Shown here piece by piece: positions 1-17,114 of a stretch of DNA of 64,000 nucleotides (the first letter of the stretch is position 1; each line of letters opens with the position of its first letter). The DNA comes from Neocallimastix lanati (nom. inval.) (taxonomy: Eukaryota > Neocallimastigomycota > Neocallimastigomycetes > Neocallimastigales > Neocallimastigaceae), in NCBI GenBank assembly GCA_016946835.1, contig JACVTC010000003.1, positions 2,045,001 to 2,109,000 on the forward strand, read 5' to 3'. A program made the translations under genes and the position numbers. The notes below the pieces were generated by a model. That model was not told where the DNA came from. It worked only from the letters and a program-made list of their open reading frames with translations, and did no database searches.

Positions 1-2200
<2,200 letters not shown>

Positions 2201-2212
2201 TAAAAAAGTGCG

Positions 2213-2584
2213 TTAGAAGCAATAATAATAGCTTCTAACTTTTCCAACAGCACGTCTATTATTGTAAGTAACAATTTCAGTATTAGTGTTATCAACCGAA
2301 TCTGTATCAGATCTTTCACCGGGAGGAGGTGAAAATCCGTGCCTTATCATTTCGACGTCGACGCTCTTAGCAACGGTAGATTCAACGGAATACCATTTTA
2401 TCATCAATCTAAAAGATTGACAAATTAATTGTATTACGTTTGTTAGAAACTCTGCAATCCCTACAAAATACGGAACAGTCGACGAAGTTGAACTTTGTTT
2501 AAAAATATTGTCAACTAACTGTCTTTGCTCCACATCATTAAATTTAATTTTCTTTATATATTGAACGTCCGCCAAGAAAAGCAC
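2213..2584 (-). CDS. Unrecognised protein, probably a terminal exon
   Basis: An open frame of about 123 codons ends at a stop at 2213. Its base composition is clearly richer in G/C than the surroundings, with CGACGTCGACGC-like stretches, which suggests real coding sequence. There is no ATG at the 5' end. The frame starts just after an AG preceded by A/T-rich DNA, so it is more likely the last exon of a gene, or a fragment, than a whole gene. The product has a moderately hydrophobic middle (AEFLTNVIQLICQSFRLMIK) and a Pro/Ser/Asp-rich acidic part with SPPPGERSDTDSVDN. I do not recognise a family. No upstream exon was found before the neighbouring F-box/WD40 gene ends at 2911. Confidence 0.35.
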   Translation of the reverse strand: MLFLADVQYIKKIKFNDVEQRQLVDNIFKQSSTSSTVPYFVGIAEFLTNVIQLICQSFRLMIKWYSVESTVAKSVDVEMIRHGFSPPPGERSDTDSVDNTNTEIVTYNNRRAVGKVRSYYYCF

Positions 2585-2799
2585 TCTCTTTTATTTAATT
2601 TATTATAATCAATTTATTATAGTCAATTTACTTTATTCTTATTTCTTTTTTTTTTTTTTTATAATTTTTCATTTACTTATATTTATTTATTTATTTATAT
2701 TTATTGTTACTTTAATATAATAAATACATAAATAATATATAAATAATATATAAATATAATTTTTGATGTAATTGATATTAATAATATACAACAACAACA

Positions 2800-2830
<31 letters not shown>

Positions 2831-2834
2831 ATAC

Positions 2835-2883
<49 letters not shown>

Positions 2884-2910
2884 GGATTCAGTCAAAATAT
2901 CATATTCATT

Positions 2911-5988
<3,078 letters not shown>

Positions 5989-6780
5989 AAATATATATAA
6001 TTTTATACATTATTATTTTCTGAAATTATTATTAATATCTTAGAGATAATAAATATATATTATTTAATGAAATATAATTATATACAAGATGTAACATAAT
6101 TATTTATTAATGCTGAGTCCATGCCTATTTTATTATATTTAAAATGAACATAAATTTTTAATGACTTTTTATTATATTATAATTTTTTATTTAAATTTTT
6201 AAATGTGATTTTTTTTGGTATACTATTTTAAAAGATAAATATTTTTAAATTTATTTTAAATTATTTAATACAAAACAAATGTACATAAGGTTAATAAAAA
6301 TAAAAAAAAAAAAAGAGAAAAAGACAAATGATAAATATTAATATTAAAATTATTAAACACACAAAAAAATAATTAAAGAATTTAAATAATAAAAAGAAAT
6401 TACAATAATTATTTTTAATGATATATATATATTTTTATTAAATAGTTCTAGATTTAATTATATTTTATTATAAAATTTCAATATTTATTATAGTCATATG
6501 AATTTATTTATAATTTCTATGAAGAAATTTGAAAATTAATTTCGATTGGATTCAATATTACTATAAAAAAAAATGAAGAAAAATTCTTATTTCTTTTCTC
6601 TTTATTCCAATCAATATATATATATATTAATAATTATAATAAAGAGAATAAAATGATCTATTTTAATCTTTTCAAAGTAAAATTGTCTAACATTAATAAA
6701 TAAATTAAAAATTGGTTTATTTTAATGATGACCTTATATATAATCTCTATACTATTTCTATACTATTTAGTTAATAATTT
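5989..6780. other. Intergenic DNA
   Basis: Almost pure A/T with short homopolymers. It separates the start of the F-box/WD40 gene from the stop codon of SRP9. I see no gene or RNA here. Confidence 0.6.
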
Positions 6781-6782
6781 AT

Positions 6783-7247
6783 CTATTTTCCTTTTTTTCT
6801 CTTCTTCTTCTTACTAATTTTTGGTGATGTGATATTATTAGTTTGTTGAGTACCTATTATATTCCAATATTTTATATATAAATTAAATTATAAATTTTAA
6901 AAAATTTAATTTTAATGAGAATATTATTATAAAATTTTAAATTATAATTTAAAATAATTCGATTTAATTTACCATCAGCTGGTTTAGCTTCTAAATTCTT
7001 TTTGGTATTTAACATCTTTTTAAGTAATGATCGGTTTAATTTTTCTAGTTTTTTAATATCACTAGCAGATTCTGTTTTATATTTAATACACTTTTTAAAA
7101 TATATTTTTTGTAATACATTAGAATTATAAATTAAATTTAAATTTAAAAATTTATAAAAATATTAAATAATATTTTACAGTTGGTCCATCTGTAACTTTA
7201 AGAACAAGTTTGGTATCAACATTTCTATATTTTACTAAATATCTTGT
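6783..7247 (-). CDS. SRP9: SRP9, signal recognition particle 9 kDa subunit, 5' exon missing
   Basis: Three exons (7247-7179, 7090-6973, 6853-6783) join in frame at good GT/AG sites and give about 86 residues ending in a Lys-rich tail. They match the SRP9 fold: TRYLVKYRNVDTKLVLKV, then CIKYKTESASDIKKLEKLNR. In metazoan SRP9 the corresponding part runs VLKYR..., a KVTDD motif, YKTDQAQDVKKIEKF. SRP9 pairs with SRP14 in the Alu domain of the signal recognition particle and slows translation during ER targeting. The first exon, about 25-30 residues with a conserved Trp and the start Met, was not found between 7248 and the stop of the next gene at 8347. That interval holds microsatellites and a LINE fragment instead. 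The copy may be 5'-truncated, or exon 1 may be too short or diverged to see. Confidence 0.75.
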
Positions 7248-7481
7248 CTTTAATTATATATATATATATATATAATATAAATATTAATCTTTGATAATAA
7301 GAAGATGAAAATTCTAAATATTATTTTATAAAAATAAATAAATCATTATTTGATAGATATTTTTTTTTTCATTTTCATTTTTTTTTTTTTTTTATAGAAA
7401 AAAATAATAATGCTATTATGTTACACTATATTCTATAATATTATTTAAATTAATGTTTATAGTATTGTTTATTATTATTGC

Positions 7482-7515
<34 letters not shown>

Positions 7516-7589
7516 TCCAATTAATTAATATATTAATATTATTTATTATTTCAATTTTAATTAATAATTTTTGTAGAATTTTTTTATAG

Positions 7590-7855
7590 TAAGGCTAATA
7601 TGAAGAACATTCTATATAAGTCGCTCTATACGATGGGTTTCTTTTCATTGATCAATTGAACCATCGAGGGAGGAACAACTACACTAACCCTATCACAGAT
7701 CAATCTCTGTACTAGCATTTATATAGTCTAGCAACAGCAATACTTACGATGGCAAGCGAAAACCAGCGTCATTTATTGGGAAAAACGCTTTGGAAGGATG
7801 ATCGTCCAATATAAATTTAGGTAGTCTCAAGATAAATCTAGAAACCTTTTATGTC
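7590..7855 (+). mobile_element. LINE fragment, inverted copy of 58250-58550
   Basis: This block has normal G/C content, unlike its surroundings. It aligns by eye with the reverse complement of about 58250-58550. Shared anchors include CTCTATA, GGGTTTCTTTTCA, TGAACCATC, TCTAGC, ATGGC and AGCGAA, in the same order and spacing and ending near CCAGAAACCT / CTAGAAACCT. The other copy lies within the minus-strand LINE relic, so here the element runs in sense on the plus strand. It corresponds to a stretch downstream of the reverse transcriptase domain and is truncated at both ends. Neither copy has an intact frame. Confidence 0.7.
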
Positions 7856-8040
7856 TTAGTCCCGAGTACAGTGCAATAAGAATAAAAACTGGAAAGAATT
7901 ATAGTTCAAGAAATATTTATATCATTATATTATATTTTATTAAAATGTTTGATATATAATTTGAATTTTTAATACGAATAAATACAGATATATATTAAAT
8001 TAAATTGAAAAATAAACTAATGAACAAACAAACAAACAAA

Positions 8041-8052
8041 CAAACAAACGAA

Positions 8053-8115
<63 letters not shown>

Positions 8116-8116
8116 A
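8041..8116. repeat. (AAAT)n microsatellite
   Basis: An (AAAC)n run passes into (AAAT)n, about 19 tetranucleotide units in all, just downstream of the LAM/Sip3 gene. The apparent Leu/Phe/Ile/Tyr reading frame across it is an artefact of the repeat. Confidence 0.9.
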
Positions 8117-8259
8117 TAGATAAATAAATAAATGAAAACAAATAAAATGTAATTTTTTTAGTACTCTTTTATTGAAAATTATATATATATATATTTTTTT
8201 AATTATGTTTTTTATCAAATAAATTTTTTAATAAAATAAATATTATTTATTATTATATA

Positions 8260-8299
<40 letters not shown>

Positions 8300-8346
8300 A
8301 TATTTTATTAATTATTCATGTTGGTAATTTCATTAATCGTATTATT

Positions 8347-10084
8347 TTAGTCGTTATTTTCTAAGGCATTTTTTAGGTCAAAGTAACAAGAAGCTATTTG
8401 CAATTTTTTTCTTATAATTTTTCCATTTGGAAGTTTTACATATAAATCATTATTTAAATTTCCATCTTTATCATAAAGATCTGATATGTCACTAGTCATT
8501 TTACTATTACGTTTGTCTGTATCAATACATTTCTCTAGTATATCAGAGAACCAATTAAAATATTCCATAATAATTAATTTATTTTCATAAATATCAAGAT
8601 CATTATAAGTTCTAAGTATTTCCTTTTTCAAGGATTGAATATTATTATAGGAATCTTGGAATCTGAAATAAATTAATGAATTATCTTTATTGAAATAAGT
8701 AAAGTTTTTAGGTTGATTCGATGTTGGTGTTTTAACATTATCGATATTAAACAATGTATCTCCTCCAAGATCTTGTAGAAATGGACTTTTAAAGTGAGAA
8801 TCTAAAAAGCGTTCAATACTAATAAATTTATATTAAAATTAAATATTTAAATTATTAATAAATAAATATATATCTATTTATTTAATATTTAATTTTTATA
8901 TTATTTTAAAATATTTTATTAAACTAAAATATTTATATATATTTAATTACCTATTTATATGTCCTTTTCCTAATTCTAAAGTTAATATATCATTCCATGG
9001 TTTGAAATCACTTTTCATTAATTCTGTACAATAGTCTAAAGCTTGAGTTAATTGAATTTTGGGTTTAATGGTAATTACTTGTTGAGTATTTCCTTTCTTC
9101 ATTAATAAAATTATATTCAAAATAAATGAAATTCCAAATAACACCGAAACGATTATGGTTATTAGGTTGAAACCATTCGAACTTTCTTCAGTATTTTCTG
9201 TAGATACTGGTGAGTCATTTGCTGTGTAAATTGAAAAGGCAATACTTTTGCGTCTATTTAATTGAGAATTATTATTTTGTGTATTATTATTATTATTATC
9301 TATAGAAGTAGAACCATCACCTTCAGAGGTACCATTATCTTCATTAGCAAGTCTTTCACATTCCGGTATTACAGCAGATAATGTTCCTTCAGCTGATTCT
9401 ACTAAACCTTTAAGAGTTGGTGATTTAATAGCATCTTTATTTTTTTTTTTTAAAAAAAAATGTATAATATAAATTTTAATAAAAGTAATTATAATAATAG
9501 TGATCAATTTATTTTTAAACTATATAAAATTTTTCAAGTATTAAATATATATAATTATATTTACTTTTTATAATATAATTTGGTGATTTACTCCATCTTA
9601 TTCCAACACTTATATTTAGTTTACAAGTTGTTTCAGTTTGATATGTAATAATATATTTCAAAACTGGGAGGAAGTATTCACCATATGGCATTTTTGGTGT
9701 TCTTGCTAAACATTCATAAATATAAAGCCTTTTTTTTAATATAAAAAAATTTTACAGAATTGAATTTTAAAATTAATTATATATTGCATAAATTGATATT
9801 AATAATGATATTTATTATTTAAGTATTATCGATTAAAATCTATACTTAATATTAACTTACAGATAATCATCACTCTTAAGACAAATTTGAGATTCATTAG
9901 TAATGGTTTCTTTATCCTTAACTATGTAATAGAGAAAGAAATATAATTTTTATTTTTAATAAAAGATAAAAAATTATTACTAATTAAAATCAGTTTTTAA
10001 TAATTTTATTATTATTTTTATTATTACTTTTGCTATTACAACTATTGCTACTATTACTACTACATTTACTACAACTATATCAAC

Positions 10085-10118
<34 letters not shown>

Positions 10119-10753
10119 GTTATTATTATTATTTTTATAATTATTAATTTTATTATTATTGTAATTATTATCACTATTATTATTATATTATTGTTAAATT
10201 TCATTAAAACTATAGATTTTTATAAGACTGTAATATTATGTATATATAAATTAAAATTATTACCTAAAACGTTATTAACCGGAATCATATAATTTACTAA
10301 TCTTTCATTATTACCATCACTATTCTTAGTCCATTCACTAACGTTCATATCTATACATTTTTATTTTTAAAAATTAACAAATTAATATTTGTATAGATTT
10401 GTAATTAAGTATAAATTTTAAATTTACCAAATTCTTTTTTCTTTTCTCTTATTTTTTGTAATAACCAAGTATCATTTCCAAAAAGAATATCATTTAGTTG
10501 CTTTGCAGGAATTGGTAATATAACTTCTCTAACTTTTCTTTCTAAAATCTCATTACAAACTATTGGTCCTGCTGGCTTTGGTATATTTGCTGGTAAGGCA
10601 TATTTATTTTTATTTGAAGCAGTTGTTTCAGTTTCAGTTTTGTTATTATTATTTCTATTTTCCTTTTCAACATCTTATAATAAATTTAATTAAATTTTAA
10701 GTAATTAAATTTTAAAATAAATAAGAATTAAATTTCAAATTGTTCTTGTTTGA

Positions 10754-10821
<68 letters not shown>

Positions 10822-11049
10822 CCAGATTTTACTGTTATAGGTCTACTTTGAACATCATTTATTTGTTTTGATGAATCAATTTTGTCAACTTCAGGTTCCT
10901 TTTTTTCTATTTCATTATTTTTCTTTTTATCTTCTGATTTTTGTTCTTTTTCTTCATTTTCTTGTCTTTTTCCTTCAGCAATTGAATTACTATAAATTTA
11001 TTTATTTATTTATTTATTTATTTTAATTTATAATTATTAATACACATAA

Positions 11050-11109
<60 letters not shown>

Positions 11110-12405
11110 ATTATTATTATTATTATTTTAATTATCAATACTTTTAATGACTTACTTCTCAGTTTCATTTAGATTTTCTATTAAGGATTCGTCAATACTT
11201 TCACTATCATCACTAATTTCATCGACTTCATAAATTTTATCAAATATTTCTTGTGCGTTTAATTGCTATATATATGTATAAAATTATATTAATGCATTAA
11301 CAATATTATAATTTAATTATAAAATAATAAATTCATCATTTTGTTAATTAAATTTGTATTAAAGAATATTATTATTAGTACAATTTTTGATGTATTGTTT
11401 TCCCAAATAGTATTAATAATTCTATAAACTTTTGAGATATCCTTTAAATACATTTTAATAATATACTTTTATAATTATTATTAATATAAAATATATATAT
11501 ACATTAATATAAAAAAAAATATAAATTAATATATATATATAATTAAACTAATATTAAGATTATAATTATATATATTTATACAAACTTCATTGTTATCATT
11601 TTCATTTGTTTTAATGGATATAATATTATAAACAACACCTGTCTGAATATCGATTGAAACAATATCTCGAAATGGAATTTTATATTTTGTTACATATCTA
11701 AAAAGTTTCGAGTAAAAATATATATAATCAATTGTTAAAAATATACTCCCTTGAATTGTAACACTATGTTGCATTGCACATGAAAAGCCTAGAACATTAA
11801 TAAATATTTTAATATATTTATTTTTTTATTTTTTTATTTTTTTTTTAATTCAAAATTTATTTACTTAATTTTTAATACTTACTATATATTAAATATTCGT
11901 CTTCTTTGACATCTTCAATTATAGCATGAAATTCTTTATTTTTTGTTTCATACTGTTCATTTTGATACAAAATAACATTTGGAGTTAAATGAATACTATT
12001 AATTTGTCCTTTATATGGGCGTGATAAATATTCACCATCTTCATCTTCATCTTCAATCTTAACTTCATTATCAGATACATTATCCGTGACTTCATTATTT
12101 CTTTGAACATCATCAACGTTATTACTTAAATTCTTTAATTTTTCATGCTTTGCATTATCAAATGTACTTAACCATTCCTTTAATTCTTTTTCATTCTCAG
12201 CTTTTTATAGAGGAGCATTAATAATTATAATAAAAACACTAAAAAAAATATTAAAAAAAATTATATTATATACCTTGTAAAATATAAGTCCTTTATTTAA
12301 TTAACATTTAATAATATTTTAAAATTTATAAAAGGTATTATTTAAAATATAAATATTATTATTATTATTAATTAAATTATTATTATTATTATTATTATTA
12401 ATTAA

Positions 12406-12483
<78 letters not shown>

Positions 12484-13221
12484 TTTCAAAATTTACTTTT
12501 TTGCTGTTAACACTGAAAAACAGAATCTCCTATCATTATTTGGTTCTTCTTTGACTTCACAAAGTAATACATTAATAGGAGTAGAAGTCCATACAAAACC
12601 CCTTTTTTTACCAGAAGAACTTGTCATTGAATATTTAAACACACCTTTCTTAATACTAAAGTATCTTCTATTCCATCCTTTTTGATATTTTTTAAATAAC
12701 CATCCGGATTTTTCATAATTTGGTATTACTATATCCTTTTTCTTATAATTATAATTATAAAAATTATATTATTTTTAAAATTTTATAAACTTTCTATGAA
12801 TACTTTATAATTATGAATTATAATTTAATATTAAAATATTAAAATTTTAATTATAAAAAATATTACCTGTTCAACTGATTCCTTAATCTTATTGTAATAT
12901 AATAAATTCTATATTTAATATACAATATAATAATATATCGATAATCGATATTAAAGTTTAGTAAAATTAAAAGTTACATTTAAGGTTTTATATATTTATA
13001 AAATTAATTTTTTTATATTATCATTAAAATTATTACAATTATAGTTTTTACCTCATCTAATTTTTCTTTTAAATTATTAAAATCAGGTTTTACTAAATCA
13101 AATGAATTAAGTATTGATGTATGATAATTAACATTTTCTTCATAAAAAAAAGTAAACTTCATAAATTAATATATGTATGAGATTAATTAGCTATTTAATA
13201 TATTTTAAATCATTATTACTA

Positions 13222-13278
<57 letters not shown>

Positions 13279-13325
13279 TATTATTATAATTTATTATTAT
13301 TATTTTATAAGGATTTCTATTGTTA

Positions 13326-13382
<57 letters not shown>

Positions 13383-14564
13383 TTTAATATTTACAAGTTT
13401 GTATAATAACTGATTTAATTTTGTCTTGAATGTAATAGCACTTTCACATAATTCAATACCATTATTTATATATTTTTTCTTCATTTCTTTAACCTGATTA
13501 TACATCTTTTCATTTTTTATTATTAAATAATAATATATGATAAGTATATCATATAATAAAAAGAAGTAAAACTATAAATTTTTATATTGATTTTAATATG
13601 ATATATTTAAATATACTTCAACTAAACTATTTGGATCCTTTGATTTTGATACACTTGAATATTTATTAAGAATAAATTCATACTTATCTAATGATTTATC
13701 ATATGAATGTTTCTTTTCCTATAAATTAATATATAAGAATAATAAAATTTTAATAAAGATTCTTATATAAACTAATATAAAATGAAAGCATATAAAATAA
13801 TTAATTATTTAGTTACATTTATATCTTTAGTTGCCATTTGACAGAATTCAAAAAGTTCTGAAATAATTTTTTCAAATAAATCATCGACCTATTTTTACAT
13901 AATGAATAATAAATATTAAATTATTATTATATTAACCTATAATAATTATTAATATTATGTCACCATGTCATACCATATTAATTTTATATGAATAAATTAT
14001 ATTAATATTATCATTTAAAATTTGTAGTACAGTTTTGCTTATGTTATCTATTATTTTTATAATGATAAATATAAAAATTAAGCATAAATATTATAAAAAA
14101 ATTATAATATATATTATATTATATGAAAAATTTTACCAAGTATATCTTTATCTTTAAATATTAAGAATCTTTTTATTATACTATCATTGAAATTATTACA
14201 TTCTAAAATTAATTAAAATTTTCGAGAAAAGTATAAATAAGAGATTTAAATTATAACTGTGATAATTTAATATTTTAATATTTAAATTTAATGTTATTTC
14301 AGTTTAAAAAAAAAAAAAAAAGAAGAATAGAATAGAATAGAATAAAGGTATATCTCTTAATTTACTCATATACTCTTTGGTATAAAGCTCTATTAATTTT
14401 GTCAAACCGTCTAATAATTTTATAAATTCATTTAATTGGTCCTCGAAATAATTGACACTTGCTCTAAATTTTGGTGAATCAATTGTTGCCAATTTAACGT
14501 TGATATAACATATTGGATTATATACTTCATTGTCAATTTGTTTATTTTCGCTATTTTGTGCCAT
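8347..14564 (-). CDS. LAM/Sip3/Ysp1-family lipid transfer protein (BAR-PH-GRAM-VASt-TM)
   Basis: Twenty-one exons, from ATG 14564 to a stop at 8347, join in frame without correction to 1,134 residues. Exon ends: 14564-14366, 14202-14137, 14047-13974, 13888-13817, 13718-13617, 13505-13395, 13156-13052, 12908-12867, 12741-12497, 12290-12274, 12200-11883, 11788-11586, 11441-11382, 11265-11156, 10989-10823, 10673-10428, 10350-10264, 9921-9861, 9728-9565, 9434-8951, 8818-8347. Order: helical BAR-like region (1-260); PH domain (about 260-360, SGWLFKKYQKGWNRRYFSIK); acidic linker; GRAM (about 425-545, FSCAMQHSVTIQGSIFLTID); Lys/Glu linker; VASt START-like domain (about 650-830, with YFLPVLKYIITYQTETTCKL); one transmembrane helix (about 905-930, LITIIVSVLFGISFILNIIL); then a C-terminal soluble region. 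This is the layout of yeast Lam1/Ysp1 and Lam3/Sip3, anchored at ER-plasma membrane contacts where VASt domains move sterols. Introns are short with GTAAGT-like donors. Confidence 0.88.
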
Positions 14565-14569
14565 TTTGA

Positions 14570-17114
14570 ATACTTATATAATTATAATAGATTATAATTT
14601 CATTAATACGACAAATAAAATTTTAATTTTTATTTTTTTATATTTGTACTATTATTCACTTAAAAGTTTTAACTTTTATTATTATTATTTGTTTATTTTA
14701 TTTTAATGTTTTTTAATTTCTTTTAATAAATTCTATTTTATTATTATATTATATTATTTTAAATTTAAAATTTAATAAACACTTTTCTTTTATTACAACT
14801 TTCAAATTTACTATAATATATTTAAAGCATCATAAATATAATAAAATTTATTTTGTTTATGTTATTTTTTATGTTATTTTTTTTTTTACAAATGAAAAAT
14901 TCTATTTCTTTTAATTATATTTATTTATTTATTTTTTTTCTAATTATCATAAAATATATTTAAAAATATATTTATATAATTATTAATTTCATTATTATTT
15001 TTTTTTAAGAAATTTATAGAAAAATAAAATTGAATATGAATACTAGAAAATATTTTAAAATTTTATTTTTTAAAAAAAATTTTTTTTAATTAATTTGTAA
15101 TATTTTTGCATTTAAATTTTTAAATATGATATTTAATATATATGGAAGTATGAACCATTATAATTAAAAATGTAAAAAAAGTCTTAACAAACTTTAAAAT
15201 CAATTTGAAAAAAAAAGTATAGATTACTAATATTTTTAAAGAAAAAATATATAATATATAATAATTAATAATAATAAGTAATGAAGTGAATCTTTTATTA
15301 TTATTATTATTTTTATAGTTTATTGAAGTAATAAATTAATTCATGGATTAACCATTAAAGTAAATAAGAAACAAAAACAAAAACAAAAACAAAAACAAAA
15401 AATTAAATAATACTTGAAAAAATCAATTCAAATTATTATATAAAAATATTTATATTTTATAAACATTTTCTATAGAAACATTTTATTATTATATAATGTT
15501 TTAATATAATATTATTTGGAACAAAAATTTTTTTTTTTTTATTTTAAGAAAAAAAGTAATAATTTTATAATAAAAATAAGTATTTAATATTATTGTTCAA
15601 AATTTTTTCTTTTAATTTTTTTCTTTCCAAGTGGTCAGAATTAAATAAATTTCATAAACATCAAATAAATATTAATGTATTGTATATTTTCTATTATTTT
15701 TTATTATTTATTAAATAAATATTATATATAATTTGTAAATTATCTTTTATTTATTAAATATTTTATTATTTTAATATTTAATATTTAATATTTATAATTT
15801 ATTATTTATCATTAATAACTTAATAATATATTAATTTTATAATTATTAAAAATAATGAAAAAACATTTTGTAAAATATATTAAATATTAATTTATCATTA
15901 AATATATTATTATAATAATTTTTTTTATTAATTTTAAATTAATTTCTTTTTACAAAATTTTCAAATAAAATTTTTATAATAATACCTTTTTAATAAATAA
16001 TATTATATTTATATATAAAAGCTTTATGATGTTATGAAACTTGAATTTATTAAAAATAGAAATTAAAATAAAGGAAAAAATAAAATATAAATAAAATAAA
16101 AAGGTAAGTAAAATAGTTATTATATAAAATAAATAGAAATAAAAGGAAATTTAGTAAGAAATTCTTAATAAAATCAAAAAAATAATTTTTATTTTATAAA
16201 CTCTTCTGTTAATTTTTGAATAATATTTTTTAAAATACATAAATTACTTATTTATTAATATATATTTTTAGAAATAATTAGATTAATTCTTTTTTTATTT
16301 TATATACCTTTTTATATTTTTCATGTTTTTTATATTTTTTATATTTTTTATATTTTTTATATTTTTTATATTTTTTATATTTTTTATATTTTTTATATTT
16401 TTTATATTTTTTATATTTTTTATATTTTTTATATTTTTTATATATATAATATATATATAATATTTTATATATTTTATTAAATATTAAAAGTTTTTATTTC
16501 TATTTTTTTTTTTTTTTAATTTTAATAGAGGAAAAGTAACAAACAAAAATTTTAAAAATAAATATCGAGAATAAAATAAAAAAAACAATATATATTGTAA
16601 TAATTGAATATAAAAATAATTTTGAAATTTGAAATAAAAAGAAACTATTAATAAATAACATTAAAAATTTAATTCTTTTATAAATCCAAAAATTATAAAA
16701 TCAATAAATCAATTACATATTATTAATTAATATAAAAGGAATTAAAGTATTATTCAATAAAAACAATATATATATATATATTATTTTTTAAATTTTAAAA
16801 ATACCTAATTAATTATAATTTATATTATAAAATGTAAGTAATATTAATAAATTTTAATTTAAAGTATTTTTTTATAAGATGCATAATTCTAATAACATAA
16901 TTCTTTTTTATTACTGATATTGTTTTATTGTAAATATTGTATAAGTTATTTTTCAAAAATTTGTATTAATAAATAATTTTAATGTGAAAACAGTATAATC
17001 ACAATTATTTAATATTCACATTTTTATAAAAACATCTAATTTTAAATTAGCAATTATTTATTAAAGAATTGTTATTATAGATAATAAACCTTGAAATAAA
17101 TTTTTTTTAAAAAA
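14570..17114. other. Intergenic DNA between divergent genes
   Basis: This 2.5 kb gap separates the LAM gene (leftward) from the Ubp9/USP46 gene (rightward), so it should contain both promoters. I can name no motif. It includes an (AAAAAC)n tract at about 15371-15400 and a decanucleotide array at about 16316-16445. No coding frame is convincing. Confidence 0.6.
16316..16445. repeat. 10-bp tandem array (TTTTTTATAT)n
   Basis: About a dozen near-perfect tandem copies of a decamer lie in the shared upstream region of two divergent genes. The periodic T6 tracts are spaced ten bases apart, close to one helical turn. Confidence 0.85.

Noticed and set aside
9980-10204. Ile/Val-rich minus-strand frame
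   Set aside because: It lies in an intron of the LAM gene and reflects (ATT)n repeats.
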